Shown: positions 9,307-17,246 of the stretch, in pieces
How positions within the stretch are numbered: the first letter of the stretch is position 1
Layout: every line of letters begins with the position of its first letter
Assembly (NCBI RefSeq): GCF_037478135.1
Contig: NZ_JBBHDV010000016.1
Location: 1 to 64,000, forward strand
Direction: 5' to 3'
DNA length: 64,000 nucleotides
Source of the DNA: Denitratimonas sp037478135
GTDB lineage: Bacteria > Pseudomonadota > Gammaproteobacteria > Xanthomonadales > Xanthomonadaceae
Position numbers and translations under genes: made by a program
The notes under the pieces: generated by a model
Told to the model about the DNA's origin: nothing
Databases searched by the model: none
What the model saw: the letters and a program-made list of their open reading frames with translations, nothing else

Positions 9307-9333
9307 AAGGTCCGGCCCTTGAGGCCGGACCTT
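9307..9333. terminator. hairpin between convergent copB and the Cys-rich gene
   Basis: Arms AAGGTCCGGCC and GGCCGGACCTT (11 bp, perfect) enclose a 5-base loop. It lies between the ends of two converging genes, so it can serve both strands. No long T run follows, so intrinsic termination is likely but not certain. Confidence 0.6.
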
Positions 9334-9344
9334 GAGTGTTGAAA

Positions 9345-9704
9345 TCAGGCCGCGGACGCCATGGCCTCGCAGCTATCGGCACAGCGCCGGCAGATCTCCG
9401 CGCAGCGCTTCATCTGCTCGTCCTCGCCCATGGACTCGCAACTATCCGCGCATCGGCGGCATATCTCGGCGCAGGCACCACAGATTACGCCGTGCACGCT
9501 CGTACCACGCAACATTGCGTCGGCACTGGTCGCGCAGATGTCGGCGCAGGCAGCCAAGAGGCTGATGTGCTCCGGCGCGGCATGGTCGCCTCCCTTGGTC
9601 AGGCAGTAGTTGATGGTCTCCAGGCAAATCGCATGACACTGCGTACAGTTGTCGATGCACTCGTTCATTGCCTGGGGTCTGTCAGCGGCGGAATGGTGAG
9701 TCAT
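9345..9704 (-). CDS. four-helix-bundle copper-binding (Csp/DUF326-like) Cys-rich protein
   Basis: 119 residues from ATG at 9704, with GGAG just upstream. Sixteen Cys residues line the helices in CxxxC and CxxC spacing (ECIDNCTQCHAIC, CADICATS, GACAEICRRCADSC, RCAEICRRCADSC). This is the pattern of copper storage proteins, which hold many Cu(I) ions inside a four-helix bundle. No signal peptide is visible, so it is probably cytosolic (Csp3-like); a few N-terminal His residues could add a site. It lies 68 bases downstream of the Cys-Cys membrane gene on the same strand and converges with copB. Confidence 0.87.
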   Translation of the reverse strand: MTHHSAADRPQAMNECIDNCTQCHAICLETINYCLTKGGDHAAPEHISLLAACADICATSADAMLRGTSVHGVICGACAEICRRCADSCESMGEDEQMKRCAEICRRCADSCEAMASAA

Positions 9705-9772
9705 GTGGATCTCCTTCTTCCTGACGGGCAAGAAATCGGCGTGCCCGCATCACCGCCCCCTTTTGAACGCAG

Positions 9773-10351
9773 TCAGTGGTTGTGAGATACCCCGGTCGCG
9801 CTGTCATGCTTTACAGCCTCGACCATCAACGGGTTGTTCACTTCGGCGGGGTGACAGCAACCCGTCCCGGGAGGATTTCCAGGCGGTTCCTGTAGCTGGC
9901 TCAGATCGCGGGTTTGATGCTCCTTCCCGGGGAGTCCCGACTCGCGCGAGTGGTCAGGCCTGGCGCTGCAACACCCGCCGTTCGTGCTGTGCGCTGTCGC
10001 CACGGACGGATCAGTCGCTTTGGCCGGGTGCTGCCCGGTCTCCCGGGCCGCTGCCGCCTCGGCTTCAAGTGGCGAAACAGGGGCGCTATCCCCGAGATGT
10101 TCCGCGTGGGGAATGCTGGCTGGCCCGGCAGAGGTTTCGCAGCAATCCCGGTCGCGTTCCAGCACCGTATACACGCCGATGGTCACAAGAAGGATCAGCA
10201 GAAAGGCCGCTGCGCCGAAGGTCGGAATCAGGCCTTCGAGCCAAGCCACCAGCGCCACCAGCAGCACAACGACCGCAGCGGTCTTGAGGCCACGAACAAA
10301 CTGCGGACGGGGAGATCGCAGAAAGGGCAGCGGTCGGGACAACGGGCGCAC
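9773..10351 (-). CDS. small membrane protein with Cys-Cys doublets and a His-rich tail, unrecognised
   Basis: 192 residues if read from GTG at 10351. The start is uncertain and no good ribosome-binding site is seen. Two transmembrane helices lie at about residues 22-42 and 47-65, followed by a long polar tail. The tail carries three Cys-Cys pairs (residues 70-71, 127-128, 165-166) and about ten His. I do not recognise the family. Position between the Cys-rich copper protein and the copR promoter, plus a candidate CopR box 81 bases upstream, suggest a role in copper binding or trafficking. The tail is low-complexity, so part of the reading could be spurious. Confidence 0.55.
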   Translation of the reverse strand: MRPLSRPLPFLRSPRPQFVRGLKTAAVVVLLVALVAWLEGLIPTFGAAAFLLILLVTIGVYTVLERDRDCCETSAGPASIPHAEHLGDSAPVSPLEAEAAAARETGQHPAKATDPSVATAHSTNGGCCSARPDHSRESGLPGKEHQTRDLSQLQEPPGNPPGTGCCHPAEVNNPLMVEAVKHDSATGVSHNH

Positions 10352-10431
10352 CTCATTGCATGAGGCCGAACGCGCTTCGGCACGGTGTAACCCATGCTAG
10401 CGGCGCCCATTGTCGTCCCGCTGACTCCAGC

Positions 10432-10447
10432 ATTACATATTGGTAAT
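10432..10447. promoter_or_regulatory. candidate CopR box between the Cys-Cys membrane gene and copR
   Basis: ATTACATATTGGTAAT is a palindrome with arms ATTAC and GTAAT around six bases. It shares the arms and spacing with the two boxes in the copC/copA intergenic region. It lies 101 bases before copR, consistent with autoregulation. Confidence 0.65.
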
Positions 10448-10548
10448 GTTCGCGTCATGTGGGCGGCAGGCTCGCCCGGATACCGTTACCAGGCTGCTAC
10501 CAGCTGCTACCAATGGACAATCCGCTCCCCTCGGGCCCGTCAATAAAC

Positions 10549-11232
10549 ATGAAACTGCTGGTCGTCGAAGACGAAAACAAAACCGCGGACTACGTCCGCC
10601 AGGGACTTATGGAGGCGGGCTTCGTGGTGGATCTGGCCCGCACCGGCCTGGATGGGCACCACATGGCGATGACGGAGACCTACGATCTCATCATCCTGGA
10701 CGTGATGTTGCCCGACATTGATGGTCGCCGGATCCTGAGCGCGGTCCGGCACGCAGGCAACCAGGTGCCGGTTCTGTTTTTGACCGCGCTTTCGGACGTG
10801 GATGATCGCGTCGAAGGGCTTGAACTCGGAGCGGACGACTACCTGGTCAAGCCGTTCGCTTTTGCCGAGCTATTGGCGCGGGTGCGTACCCTCTTGCGGC
10901 GCGGGGCGCTGCCCACACAGCATGACCGAATGCGGGTGATGGACCTGGAGCTTGATTTGCCCCGTCGACGCGCAATCCGGGCAGGCAAGCGGGTCAACCT
11001 GACCAACAAGGAATTTGCGCTATTGGAGTTGCTGGTGCGGCGGCAAGGGGAGGTGCTGCCTCGCTCGCTGATCGCGTCCCAGGTATGGGACATGAACTTT
11101 GATAGCGACACCAACGTCATCGACGTCGCAATACGGCGTTTGCGCGCGAAGATCGATGATGATTTCGAACCCAAGCTCATCCAAACGGTTCGTGGAATGG
11201 GTTACACGCTGGATGTCCCGGATGGGGAGTGA
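10549..11232 (+). CDS. copR: CopR/CusR-type copper-responsive response regulator
   Basis: 227 residues from ATG at 10549, where the receiver domain begins directly (MKLLVVEDE). Upstream in-frame starts add only non-conserved residues. The receiver domain has the acidic pair E7/D8, the phosphorylation site D51 (LIILDVMLPD), and the conserved Lys in LVKPF. The OmpR-type winged helix occupies about residues 125-225 (LTNKEFALLELLVRR, DTNVIDVAIRRLRAKID). Family: heavy-metal response regulators that activate cop/cus genes. It overlaps copS by 11 bases. Confidence 0.95.
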   Translation: MKLLVVEDENKTADYVRQGLMEAGFVVDLARTGLDGHHMAMTETYDLIILDVMLPDIDGRRILSAVRHAGNQVPVLFLTALSDVDDRVEGLELGADDYLVKPFAFAELLARVRTLLRRGALPTQHDRMRVMDLELDLPRRRAIRAGKRVNLTNKEFALLELLVRRQGEVLPRSLIASQVWDMNFDSDTNVIDVAIRRLRAKIDDDFEPKLIQTVRGMGYTLDVPDGE

Positions 11233-12649
11233 AGACCGGCGGTTGCTGCGGCGACCCGTGTCGCTAGCCTGGCGTGTCACCGGCTTGGTCGGCATCGCCA
11301 TGCTGCTCGTCTTCCTGGTGTTCAACTGGATCAGCGTGAGATCCTTGGACCTGCATTTCGCAGAAATGGACGAGGAAGAGCTCGAGGTCATCTCCAATTC
11401 CGTAATCAAGGCCTTGGGGGAGATGGCGCTGGAAGGCGACCAAGACGCGCTCGAGCGGGCCGTACGGGGTCATCACGGTGTCTATTACTATGTCGCCGAC
11501 TCCGCAGGAACTACGCTGTACGCACCCGAAGATGGTCCCGACCTCCGGCGGTTTGTCGAGAACCAGCAGCCCCTTCGGCTGGAGTCGGGCCAGCGAATGA
11601 CCGTGTGGGAGGAGGCAGGCCACCATTACCGGGGGGCCGTCCTTCGTGTTGGCGACGATCAGCGGTTGGGGGAGCGCTACACGATCGCTGTGGCCATGGA
11701 CATTGGCGTGCACCTGGCATTCATCCGCGACTTCAAGCGCATCCAGGGCTGGACAGTACTTGTGGTTATGTGCCTTGCGATCCTCGTGGCGTGGATCGCG
11801 GTGCGTTGGGGGCACATCCCGATCCGGAAGACCAATCAGAAGATCCGTGCGATTACGTCATCCCGCCTCCACGTCAGGCTCGACCCGGGAGAGGTTCCCA
11901 TCGAGCTGGAAGAAACCATTTCTTCCTTCAACGCCATGTTGGGTCGGCTCGAGGACGGCTATGCCCAGCTGGCGAACGTGTCAGCCGACATCGCCCACGA
12001 GTTGAGAACGCCGGTCACCAACCTGACAACGCAAACCGAGGTCGCTGTTGGCCAGGTCCGCCCAGCGGATGAGTACAGGGAAATCCTGTATTCCAACCTC
12101 GAGGAGCTGGGTCGCCTGAATCGCATGATCAACGACATGCTGTTCCTGGCACAGACCGAAAACTCCCCCGAAAACATCCGTGTCGAGGAACTGGATGTGG
12201 CCGAGACCATCCAGGGACTGTTCGAGTACTTCGATGCCTGGGTTGAAGATCGCGGCGTCTCGTTGCAGTTGCTGGGCACGGCGAGCCACGTCCATGCGGA
12301 CAAGGAAATGCTCCGCAGGGCGCTGAGCAACCTGCTTTCCAATGCGATCCGCTATACCCCTTCCGGCAAGGAGGTGAGCGTTCGCGTCAGCCAGGGCGCG
12401 GACGCCACAACGATCTGCGTGGAGAATCCTGGTCCCCGCATCGACCCAAAAGACCTCGCGAACCTGTTCAGCCGGTTCTATCGGGCGGACCCCTCCCGGC
12501 AACGCAAGGGCGACGGCGCCGGACTGGGGTTGGCGATCGTCAAGACCATCGTCGACGCACATGGAGGAGAGGTGTACGCAGAGTCCGACGACACTTCGAC
12601 CCGGTTCTATGCGGTATTTCCCCTTCTGGCTGGGGATCGGCGCCGCTGA
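11222..12649 (+). CDS. copS: CopS/CusS-type heavy-metal sensor histidine kinase
   Basis: 475 residues from ATG at 11222, overlapping copR by 11 bases. Two transmembrane helices (near residues 16-36 and 175-195) flank a periplasmic sensor domain with acidic residues. A HAMP linker follows, then the HisKA box with phospho-accepting His259 (DIAHELRTPVTN). The ATPase domain shows N box NLLSNAIRYTP, LFSRFYRADPSR and GAGLGLAIVKTIVDAHGG. It should phosphorylate CopR when periplasmic copper or silver rises. The next gene starts about 150 bases away and belongs to a different module. Confidence 0.94.
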   Translation: MGSEDRRLLRRPVSLAWRVTGLVGIAMLLVFLVFNWISVRSLDLHFAEMDEEELEVISNSVIKALGEMALEGDQDALERAVRGHHGVYYYVADSAGTTLYAPEDGPDLRRFVENQQPLRLESGQRMTVWEEAGHHYRGAVLRVGDDQRLGERYTIAVAMDIGVHLAFIRDFKRIQGWTVLVVMCLAILVAWIAVRWGHIPIRKTNQKIRAITSSRLHVRLDPGEVPIELEETISSFNAMLGRLEDGYAQLANVSADIAHELRTPVTNLTTQTEVAVGQVRPADEYREILYSNLEELGRLNRMINDMLFLAQTENSPENIRVEELDVAETIQGLFEYFDAWVEDRGVSLQLLGTASHVHADKEMLRRALSNLLSNAIRYTPSGKEVSVRVSQGADATTICVENPGPRIDPKDLANLFSRFYRADPSRQRKGDGAGLGLAIVKTIVDAHGGEVYAESDDTSTRFYAVFPLLAGDRRR

Positions 12650-12800
12650 TCGACCTTCGCGTGATGCTTCTCGGCCCGGTACTCGGGAGGTGTGGCGGTG
12701 GCGTCTCGCCTCGTGAGACCCGCTCCGGCCAAACTGGCCAAGATGTGACTTGAATCACGTTTTGGTCGGCCCCATGTGGGGTCAGGGAAGGGAGGAGAGC

Positions 12801-13089
12801 ATGGCTGCCGGCAAGAAGAAGACACCACCCAGGCCACCCACCGGGGCCTTTCGCTATCCAACTGACCGGAAGGTCAAGGAGTTGGTCTGGATTCGGGCCG
12901 CCGGCCATTGCGAGATGTGCGGCCTCGATCTGACTCACGATTACCGCGTGGGCCAGCCGATGAAGCAAGGCGACGTGGCGCACATCATGCCAGCCAGTCC
13001 CCGGGGTCCGGGAGCCGATGCTGGGCATGGTGCGCTCGAGGCACAGGCTTTGACCAACGATCCCGAGAATCTGATCTTGCTGTGCCCGG
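12801..13089 (+). pseudogene. HNH endonuclease, truncated
   Basis: ATG at 12801 follows a strong GGAGGAGA site. About 96 residues read as an HNH-type nuclease domain: a zinc-type CEMCGLDL, then VAHIMPASPRGPGA and NDPENLILLCP. This is where the family normally continues with a CxxHH-type ending. Here the sequence switches at LLCP into a different gene's start, and the frame continues only as low-complexity Ser/Thr/Arg residues to 13346. I read this as a deletion that removed the HNH C terminus and joined it to the ATPase gene below. Base composition is lower in GC than the cop genes. Confidence 0.7.
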
Positions 13090-13615
13090 CTCGTACACCG
13101 CGAACCTGCTTGGAAACACACGTAGCCACTTGGCAGGGCTGCAGGGCTGCGACGTCATGGCTCTCGAACTCATCCAGAACGCGGATGACGCCAAGGCAGA
13201 GTCCGTTGTCTTCGACATCACAGACCGCGGCCTTCTTGTCATCAACAGTGGCAAGTTCACCTACTGCGGCGATCTGCACACGCGGCCTTGCAACTTTATC
13301 GCCAGCAACAACTACAGCTGCGACTATCACCGGATCGCGGATGTAGGCAGCGGGGGAAAGCTTTCTCGTGGCGAGAACATCGGACGATTCGGCATCGGGT
13401 TCGTCTCGACGTATCAGGTCACTGACCACCCGGAGATCCGGTCCTCTGGGGTGAAGCTGACGCTCCACCCGGAAGAAGGACAGTGGTTCATCGAGCCATT
13501 CGAGCAGCCCGAAGGCACCACGTTCTTCTTACCTTGGGCGGACGACCCCAACACCGAAGCTCGACTTGCGCTGGGGTGTCGCACGTCAGCGCCGCTCACA
13601 TTGACCAGCTCGTAG
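13082..13615 (+). pseudogene. sacsin-like HSP90-type ATPase, N-terminal remnant
   Basis: From a GTG at 13082, about 177 residues match the N-terminal GHKL ATP-binding module of large sacsin-like proteins: MALELIQNADDAKAESVVFD (N box), ADVGSGGKLSRGENIGRFG and FGIGFVSTYQVTDHPEIRSS. Such proteins are normally far longer. Here the frame stops at 13615; a one-frame shift near 13575 would continue as SHVSAAHIDQLV for about 20 residues before the converging HD gene begins. Related proteins occur in defence-type modules with HNH or other nucleases. It is very likely non-functional. Confidence 0.65.
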
Positions 13616-14542
13616 TTAGACCGCACCTGGTTCGTTCGGATCGAACGTGGGCGGTAGCGGTGGTAACCACCGACTCGGCCTCCATACGAGTGATGGGTCC
13701 TTGCTGTTGCGGTCCAGTTCGCAACTGCGCTGATCGGCGGCCTTCAATCTGGCCACCAGCGCCGACGGCATTGATCCATCCTGTCGCATGCGACCGCAGC
13801 CGCTAAGCAGGACCCGCATCGCGTAAGCACCGTCCGGCCATTCGGATTCGAGAACCTTCAACTCCCGCTCGAGCCGCGACAGGCCAACGAGTTCATGCCC
13901 CATTGCACGGGCGGCATTGTTGAGGAACATGTCCGACGTGTAGGACCACACCTTGCCAATGTCGTGCAATAGGCCTGCAGCCACACACAGGTCGCGCTCA
14001 TGACCACCCACGGCCGCCTGCTCTGCCAGGTCGCGCGCAACTTCGAGGCTGTGGAAGGCAAGCCCTCCCGGGAAGGTGTGGTGGTGGCGTGCGGAGGCGG
14101 GAATCGTCCAGTAGCGGGCAATGACGTCCCGCTGGCGGAAGATCCGCAACAGCATGCGATGCAGTGGAGGTGTGTTGATGGATTCGATGAGCTCAAGAGT
14201 GCCCATGTAGGTGCCTTCAACCGGGCAGATGTCCATGGGAAGGCAGTAGAGCGAATCGTCCGGACGGTTATCCGTCGAGGCGCCGATCAGGATGGGCAGC
14301 GGGCTGGGCTGCGTTCTGGAGTCTACCGGCCAGTATGCGAGTTGAAGAGTCAACGTGGTGATCGGCTGGGAGAGCAGCGAGTGCAGCAGTTCCGCCGACG
14401 GAATCAGGCAATCGATCGGCGATGTCGATTCGTCGCGCAGCTGCCAGACCTTGTCCGGCGTCTCGAGAGCGTACTCGTCCAGCGTGCCCGGCAGGATGCC
14501 GCGGATCACTTTGACCTTGAGAGGGGTGGCTTCAGTCGCCAT
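13616..14542 (-). CDS. TraI-type HD-domain protein of the integrated element
   Basis: 308 residues from ATG at 14542, with AAGGAGG upstream. The HD phosphohydrolase motifs are clear: ARHHHTFPGGLAFHSLEVAR (about 151-170) and GLLHDIGK with the HD pair at 193-194. This resembles the HD core of the TraI_2 domain found in MobH-type relaxases and in shorter proteins of genomic islands, whose activity is little studied. It overlaps the integrase stop by 11 bases, so it is translated with it. The length is well below a full relaxase; it may be a stand-alone HD enzyme. Confidence 0.75.
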   Translation of the reverse strand: MATEATPLKVKVIRGILPGTLDEYALETPDKVWQLRDESTSPIDCLIPSAELLHSLLSQPITTLTLQLAYWPVDSRTQPSPLPILIGASTDNRPDDSLYCLPMDICPVEGTYMGTLELIESINTPPLHRMLLRIFRQRDVIARYWTIPASARHHHTFPGGLAFHSLEVARDLAEQAAVGGHERDLCVAAGLLHDIGKVWSYTSDMFLNNAARAMGHELVGLSRLERELKVLESEWPDGAYAMRVLLSGCGRMRQDGSMPSALVARLKAADQRSCELDRNSKDPSLVWRPSRWLPPLPPTFDPNEPGAV

Positions 14543-15866
14543 GGGAGTGATCCTCCTTGGACTGGCCGGAAAGCGAACGCACCAGTGCCTCGAGCTGCGG
14601 CCGGCTGAGCATCGTCAACGATGCAGGCAGCGTTCCCTCGGGCGCGGGGGTGCCGGGCCGGATTGCCGCACCGGCACTGACCAGTCCGGTGAAGGCGCGG
14701 CCATCGTTGCGGGTCAGGTTGGGCACATAGCGCGAATAGACGCGGAACAGCATCTCCGTGTTGGCATGGCCGAGCATGCGGGCCACCCACTCCGGGTTCT
14801 CGCCGGATCCGAGCATCAGCGTCGCGGCGGTATGTCGGGTCTGGTAAGGACGCCGACGCGTCAGGCCAACGTGGCGAAGCAACGGATGCCAGATGCGGTT
14901 GGTGAAGTTGACCAGACTGATCGGCTCGCCGTTGCGCTGGGCGAAGACCCACGGACAATCTTCGGGCACTAGCTTGCGCTGCTCAAGCAAGGCGGCGCGG
15001 ATGGCCGGCACCATGGGGATATCGCGCATCGAGCCGTCGGTCTTGGTGTTCTCCAGCTTGCCCTTGACGATGGTCTGGCGCACCAGAATCAGATCTTGGT
15101 CGAAGTCGATGTGCTTCCACTCAAGCCCGTTGACCTCGCCGGTGCGCATGCCGGTGAAGAACCGGACCGCGAGGTAGGGTTGCCAGTCCTTGCGGACCGT
15201 ATCGAGGATCCGGTGGACCTCTTCCAGCGAGAACGGCTGGATGTCCAGCTTTGGCAACCGCAACGGCTTGATGTTGCGGAACGGGGTGACGAACTCGTAC
15301 CGCTCCGAAGCTTCGGCCAGCAGCATGCGCAGGGGTGTCATGATGTGGTTGATGCGTGACGGGGATAGCGTGTCGCCGTTCTTCTTCGCCAGCTTCCCGA
15401 GCTCGCCCCTGAATGCCAGCAGGTCCGCGCGGGTAATCTCGCCCAGTTGCCGAGCCCTGAAAGCGGGCAGGATGTGCTGGTCCAGCGTGCCGCGGATGGT
15501 TTCAGCGTGGGTGTCCCGCCAGCGGGGCTTGTTCTCGTCGAACCAGGTTTCGGCGAACTCTCCGAAGGTCGGGACTGGGCCCGTGGACGCCGGAAGGGAT
15601 GTGGATGAATCAGCGCGCGCTTCGCTCCGGGGTGAGGCGGTCTGCGGCGCCGCGAACTGTGCGGCGCGCGGGCTGTCGGGGAAGAAGAGGGCGTAGTCGA
15701 ACGTCCCTTTGGCGAGCTCACGCTTGATGCGATTTGCCAGCGACTCCAGCGTCCGTCGGTTGGCGGGTGTGTCTTGAAGAGCGGTTTGCTCGCGGCACCG
15801 AACCCCGCGATAGCGGAAGTCCAGAAACAGGCAGCCGGTCTCCCGGCGGGTGCGGATGTTAGCCAC
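14532..15866 (-). CDS. tyrosine-type site-specific integrase with Arm DNA-binding domain
   Basis: 444 residues, start GTG at 15866. The N-terminal Arm domain (ANIRTRRETGCLFLDFRYRG, DUF3596 type) is followed by a core-binding SAM-like domain at about 95-190. The catalytic domain has Arg in TGMRTGEVNGLEW, YQTRHTAATLML (the YxxRH variant of the HxxR box), LGHANTEM and the nucleophile region FRVYSRY. Its start overlaps the excisionase-like gene by eight bases. It lies about 1 kb from the 3' end of tRNA-Arg(CCG), the probable target. Confidence 0.93.
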   Translation of the reverse strand: MANIRTRRETGCLFLDFRYRGVRCREQTALQDTPANRRTLESLANRIKRELAKGTFDYALFFPDSPRAAQFAAPQTASPRSEARADSSTSLPASTGPVPTFGEFAETWFDENKPRWRDTHAETIRGTLDQHILPAFRARQLGEITRADLLAFRGELGKLAKKNGDTLSPSRINHIMTPLRMLLAEASERYEFVTPFRNIKPLRLPKLDIQPFSLEEVHRILDTVRKDWQPYLAVRFFTGMRTGEVNGLEWKHIDFDQDLILVRQTIVKGKLENTKTDGSMRDIPMVPAIRAALLEQRKLVPEDCPWVFAQRNGEPISLVNFTNRIWHPLLRHVGLTRRRPYQTRHTAATLMLGSGENPEWVARMLGHANTEMLFRVYSRYVPNLTRNDGRAFTGLVSAGAAIRPGTPAPEGTLPASLTMLSRPQLEALVRSLSGQSKEDHSHGD

Positions 15867-16113
15867 GGGCCAGTCCTCCGTTCGCCATCGGAATCACGGG
15901 GGCACGGCGCGTGGACGCCTGGCCAATGTCGCGCTCGATTGCCTCCCAGAGGAACAGCAGCTTCCGTCCGCCGAACGGGCGAATGTAGTGGACGCCTTCC
16001 AGCAGGACGCTGTCCTTGAGCCGATCACGGATCGTGCGGACGTCGTAGTGAATCCGGCTGGAAAGTTCCTCGGTGGTCAGGTAAGTTTGCACGGCGCGCT
16101 CCTTGTCGTTCAT
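15859..16113 (-). CDS. excisionase-like small DNA-binding protein
   Basis: 84 residues from ATG at 16113 (MNDKERAVQT). It contains a MerR/excisionase-like helix-turn-helix start, YLTTEELSSRIHYDVRTIRD, then VHYIRPFGGRKLLFLWEAIE. The gene overlaps the integrase by eight bases, the usual place for a recombination directionality factor. An earlier ATG at 16131 is possible. Function as excisionase is inferred from fold and position. Confidence 0.75.
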   Translation of the reverse strand: MNDKERAVQTYLTTEELSSRIHYDVRTIRDRLKDSVLLEGVHYIRPFGGRKLLFLWEAIERDIGQASTRRAPVIPMANGGLARG

Positions 16114-16224
16114 CGTCAACGGGTGTCGCATGTAAGCGACGTGTGACGGTGATAATAGACTACGACAGTCGAATGTCAACGACGAGCGTCGATTGTTGGC
16201 GACATTATTCAGGTTTCATTCACA

Positions 16225-16458
16225 ATGATTCGATTCCGCCTGCCAGAGCTGATTGCCGACAAAGCCTTCAAGGAACGTCGTGTCGTGCCATTGGCAGAGG
16301 TCGCCCAAGCCACTGGCGTCCACAGAGCCACCTTGTCGAAGATCGCAAATCAACCTGGGGCGAATATCGGGACGGATGTCATCGACAAGCTCTGCAGGTA
16401 CTTCGGTTGCCAACCGGGCGACCTGCTGACCTATGTCGAAGAAGATCACTCGATCTGA
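16225..16458 (+). CDS. Xre-family helix-turn-helix regulator
   Basis: 77 residues, a single Cro/CI-type domain: VVPLAEVAQATGVHRATLSK forms the helix-turn-helix and VIDKLCRYFGCQPGDLLTYV the C-terminal helices (YozG/HTH_26 type). It is transcribed away from the excisionase-integrase genes across a 111-base divergent region. It probably represses them and itself. Codon use is less GC-rich than the chromosomal genes. Confidence 0.85.
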   Translation: MIRFRLPELIADKAFKERRVVPLAEVAQATGVHRATLSKIANQPGANIGTDVIDKLCRYFGCQPGDLLTYVEEDHSI

Positions 16459-16845
16459 TCAGCAGACATGCGAGACCCGTCTAGCAGGAGCCGATGTCCA
16501 TCGGCTGGCTGTCCACCACGTCGCTCTTGACACTCGCAGTCGCGTAGCGGCGGTCTCATGGCTATTCAGGGACAAGGGCAGTCGTCTCTGCCGGGGAAGC
16601 CGCCGAGGTTCAGGGTGACCAAGGTCATCCGCGCATGAGATCGTGGGCACCGAGGCTAGTGCTCACACGGCAGCCGCCCGCAAGAAAAACGGGGCACAGT
16701 GTGGGCACAGAATGGGCACAGACCTTTTGGCGCGCCCGGAGAGGGAGAGTGGATGAGCTAGCGAACCGCAGGCTCGCGCATCGTCCGAACGGCCGAAAGC
16801 GCTGCGCGCAAAGGGTTGGGAATCGTGACGAAGTGCCATCAAAGA
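16459..16845. other. non-coding junction between the element and tRNA-Arg
   Basis: No convincing gene is seen in this stretch. It holds three 11-base-spaced repeats (16692-16721) and ends at the 3' end of tRNA-Arg. It is therefore the expected location of the attachment site arm on this side of the element. Confidence 0.5.
16692..16721. repeat. three direct GGGCACAG repeats, 11-base period
   Basis: GGGCACAG occurs at 16692, 16703 and 16714, exactly one helical turn apart. Iterated sites between an integrase and its tRNA target are often integrase arm-binding sites. That role is inferred. Confidence 0.55.
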
Positions 16846-16922
16846 TGGCGCGCCTGGAGGGATTCGAACCCCCGACCAATGGCTTCGGAAGCCACTACTC
16901 TATCCGGCTGAGCTACAGGCGC
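16846..16922 (-). tRNA. tRNA-Arg (anticodon CCG)
   Basis: The minus strand folds as a 77-base tRNA including an encoded CCA end. The acceptor is GCGCCTG/CAGGCGC, the D arm GCTC/GAGT, the anticodon arm GTGGC-TTCCGAA-GCCAT giving CCG, and the T arm GGGGG-TTCGAAT-CCCTC. It reads CGG arginine codons. Its 3' end faces the integrase, the usual geometry for an element inserted into the 3' part of a tRNA gene. Confidence 0.97.
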
Positions 16923-17187
16923 GTTGTGCTGTCACGTGTCCGCTGCGGGGAATGCGGTGCCAGCGTGTTCGTTGCTGGCTGCGAAGTCCCGGGCGGGCCG
17001 GCCGGGCGATCTGCGGCGATGATGCCGTGGGTCGCAGGCGCGGCGCGCAGGGTGCGGCGGCCGGCTATTTTGCCACGGATTGGGCGGCAGCGGGTGATCA
17101 GCGTGATCTGATCAGCGTGATTGCGGGGTGGACGGGTTGTCGCGTCGGGCGATGGCGTAGTCGGGGTGGTGGCCCTTGTCATGCTTC

Positions 17188-17208
17188 TAATGAGAACTGT
17201 TATCATTA
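17188..17208. promoter_or_regulatory. Fur-box-like palindrome
   Basis: Arms TAATGA and TCATTA flank nine bases in a 21-base palindrome (core AATGAGAACTGTTATCATT). This resembles the 19-bp Fur box and lies 38 bases before the small secreted protein at 17247. It suggests iron-repressed expression. The AT-rich patch stands out from the GC-rich surroundings. Confidence 0.65.
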
Positions 17209-17246
17209 ACAGGTTTTCTCCCTCCACTGTTTCTCAAGGAATCGCC

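Noticed and set aside
10228..10458. Short minus-strand frame with CxxC pairs (RCARCPDRCPFCDL)
   Set aside because: It overlaps the start of the Cys-Cys membrane gene in another frame and soon becomes Trp/Arg-rich; there is no independent support.
12650..12800. Attachment site at the left of the HNH remnant
   Set aside because: No copy of the tRNA-Arg 3' end is visible here.
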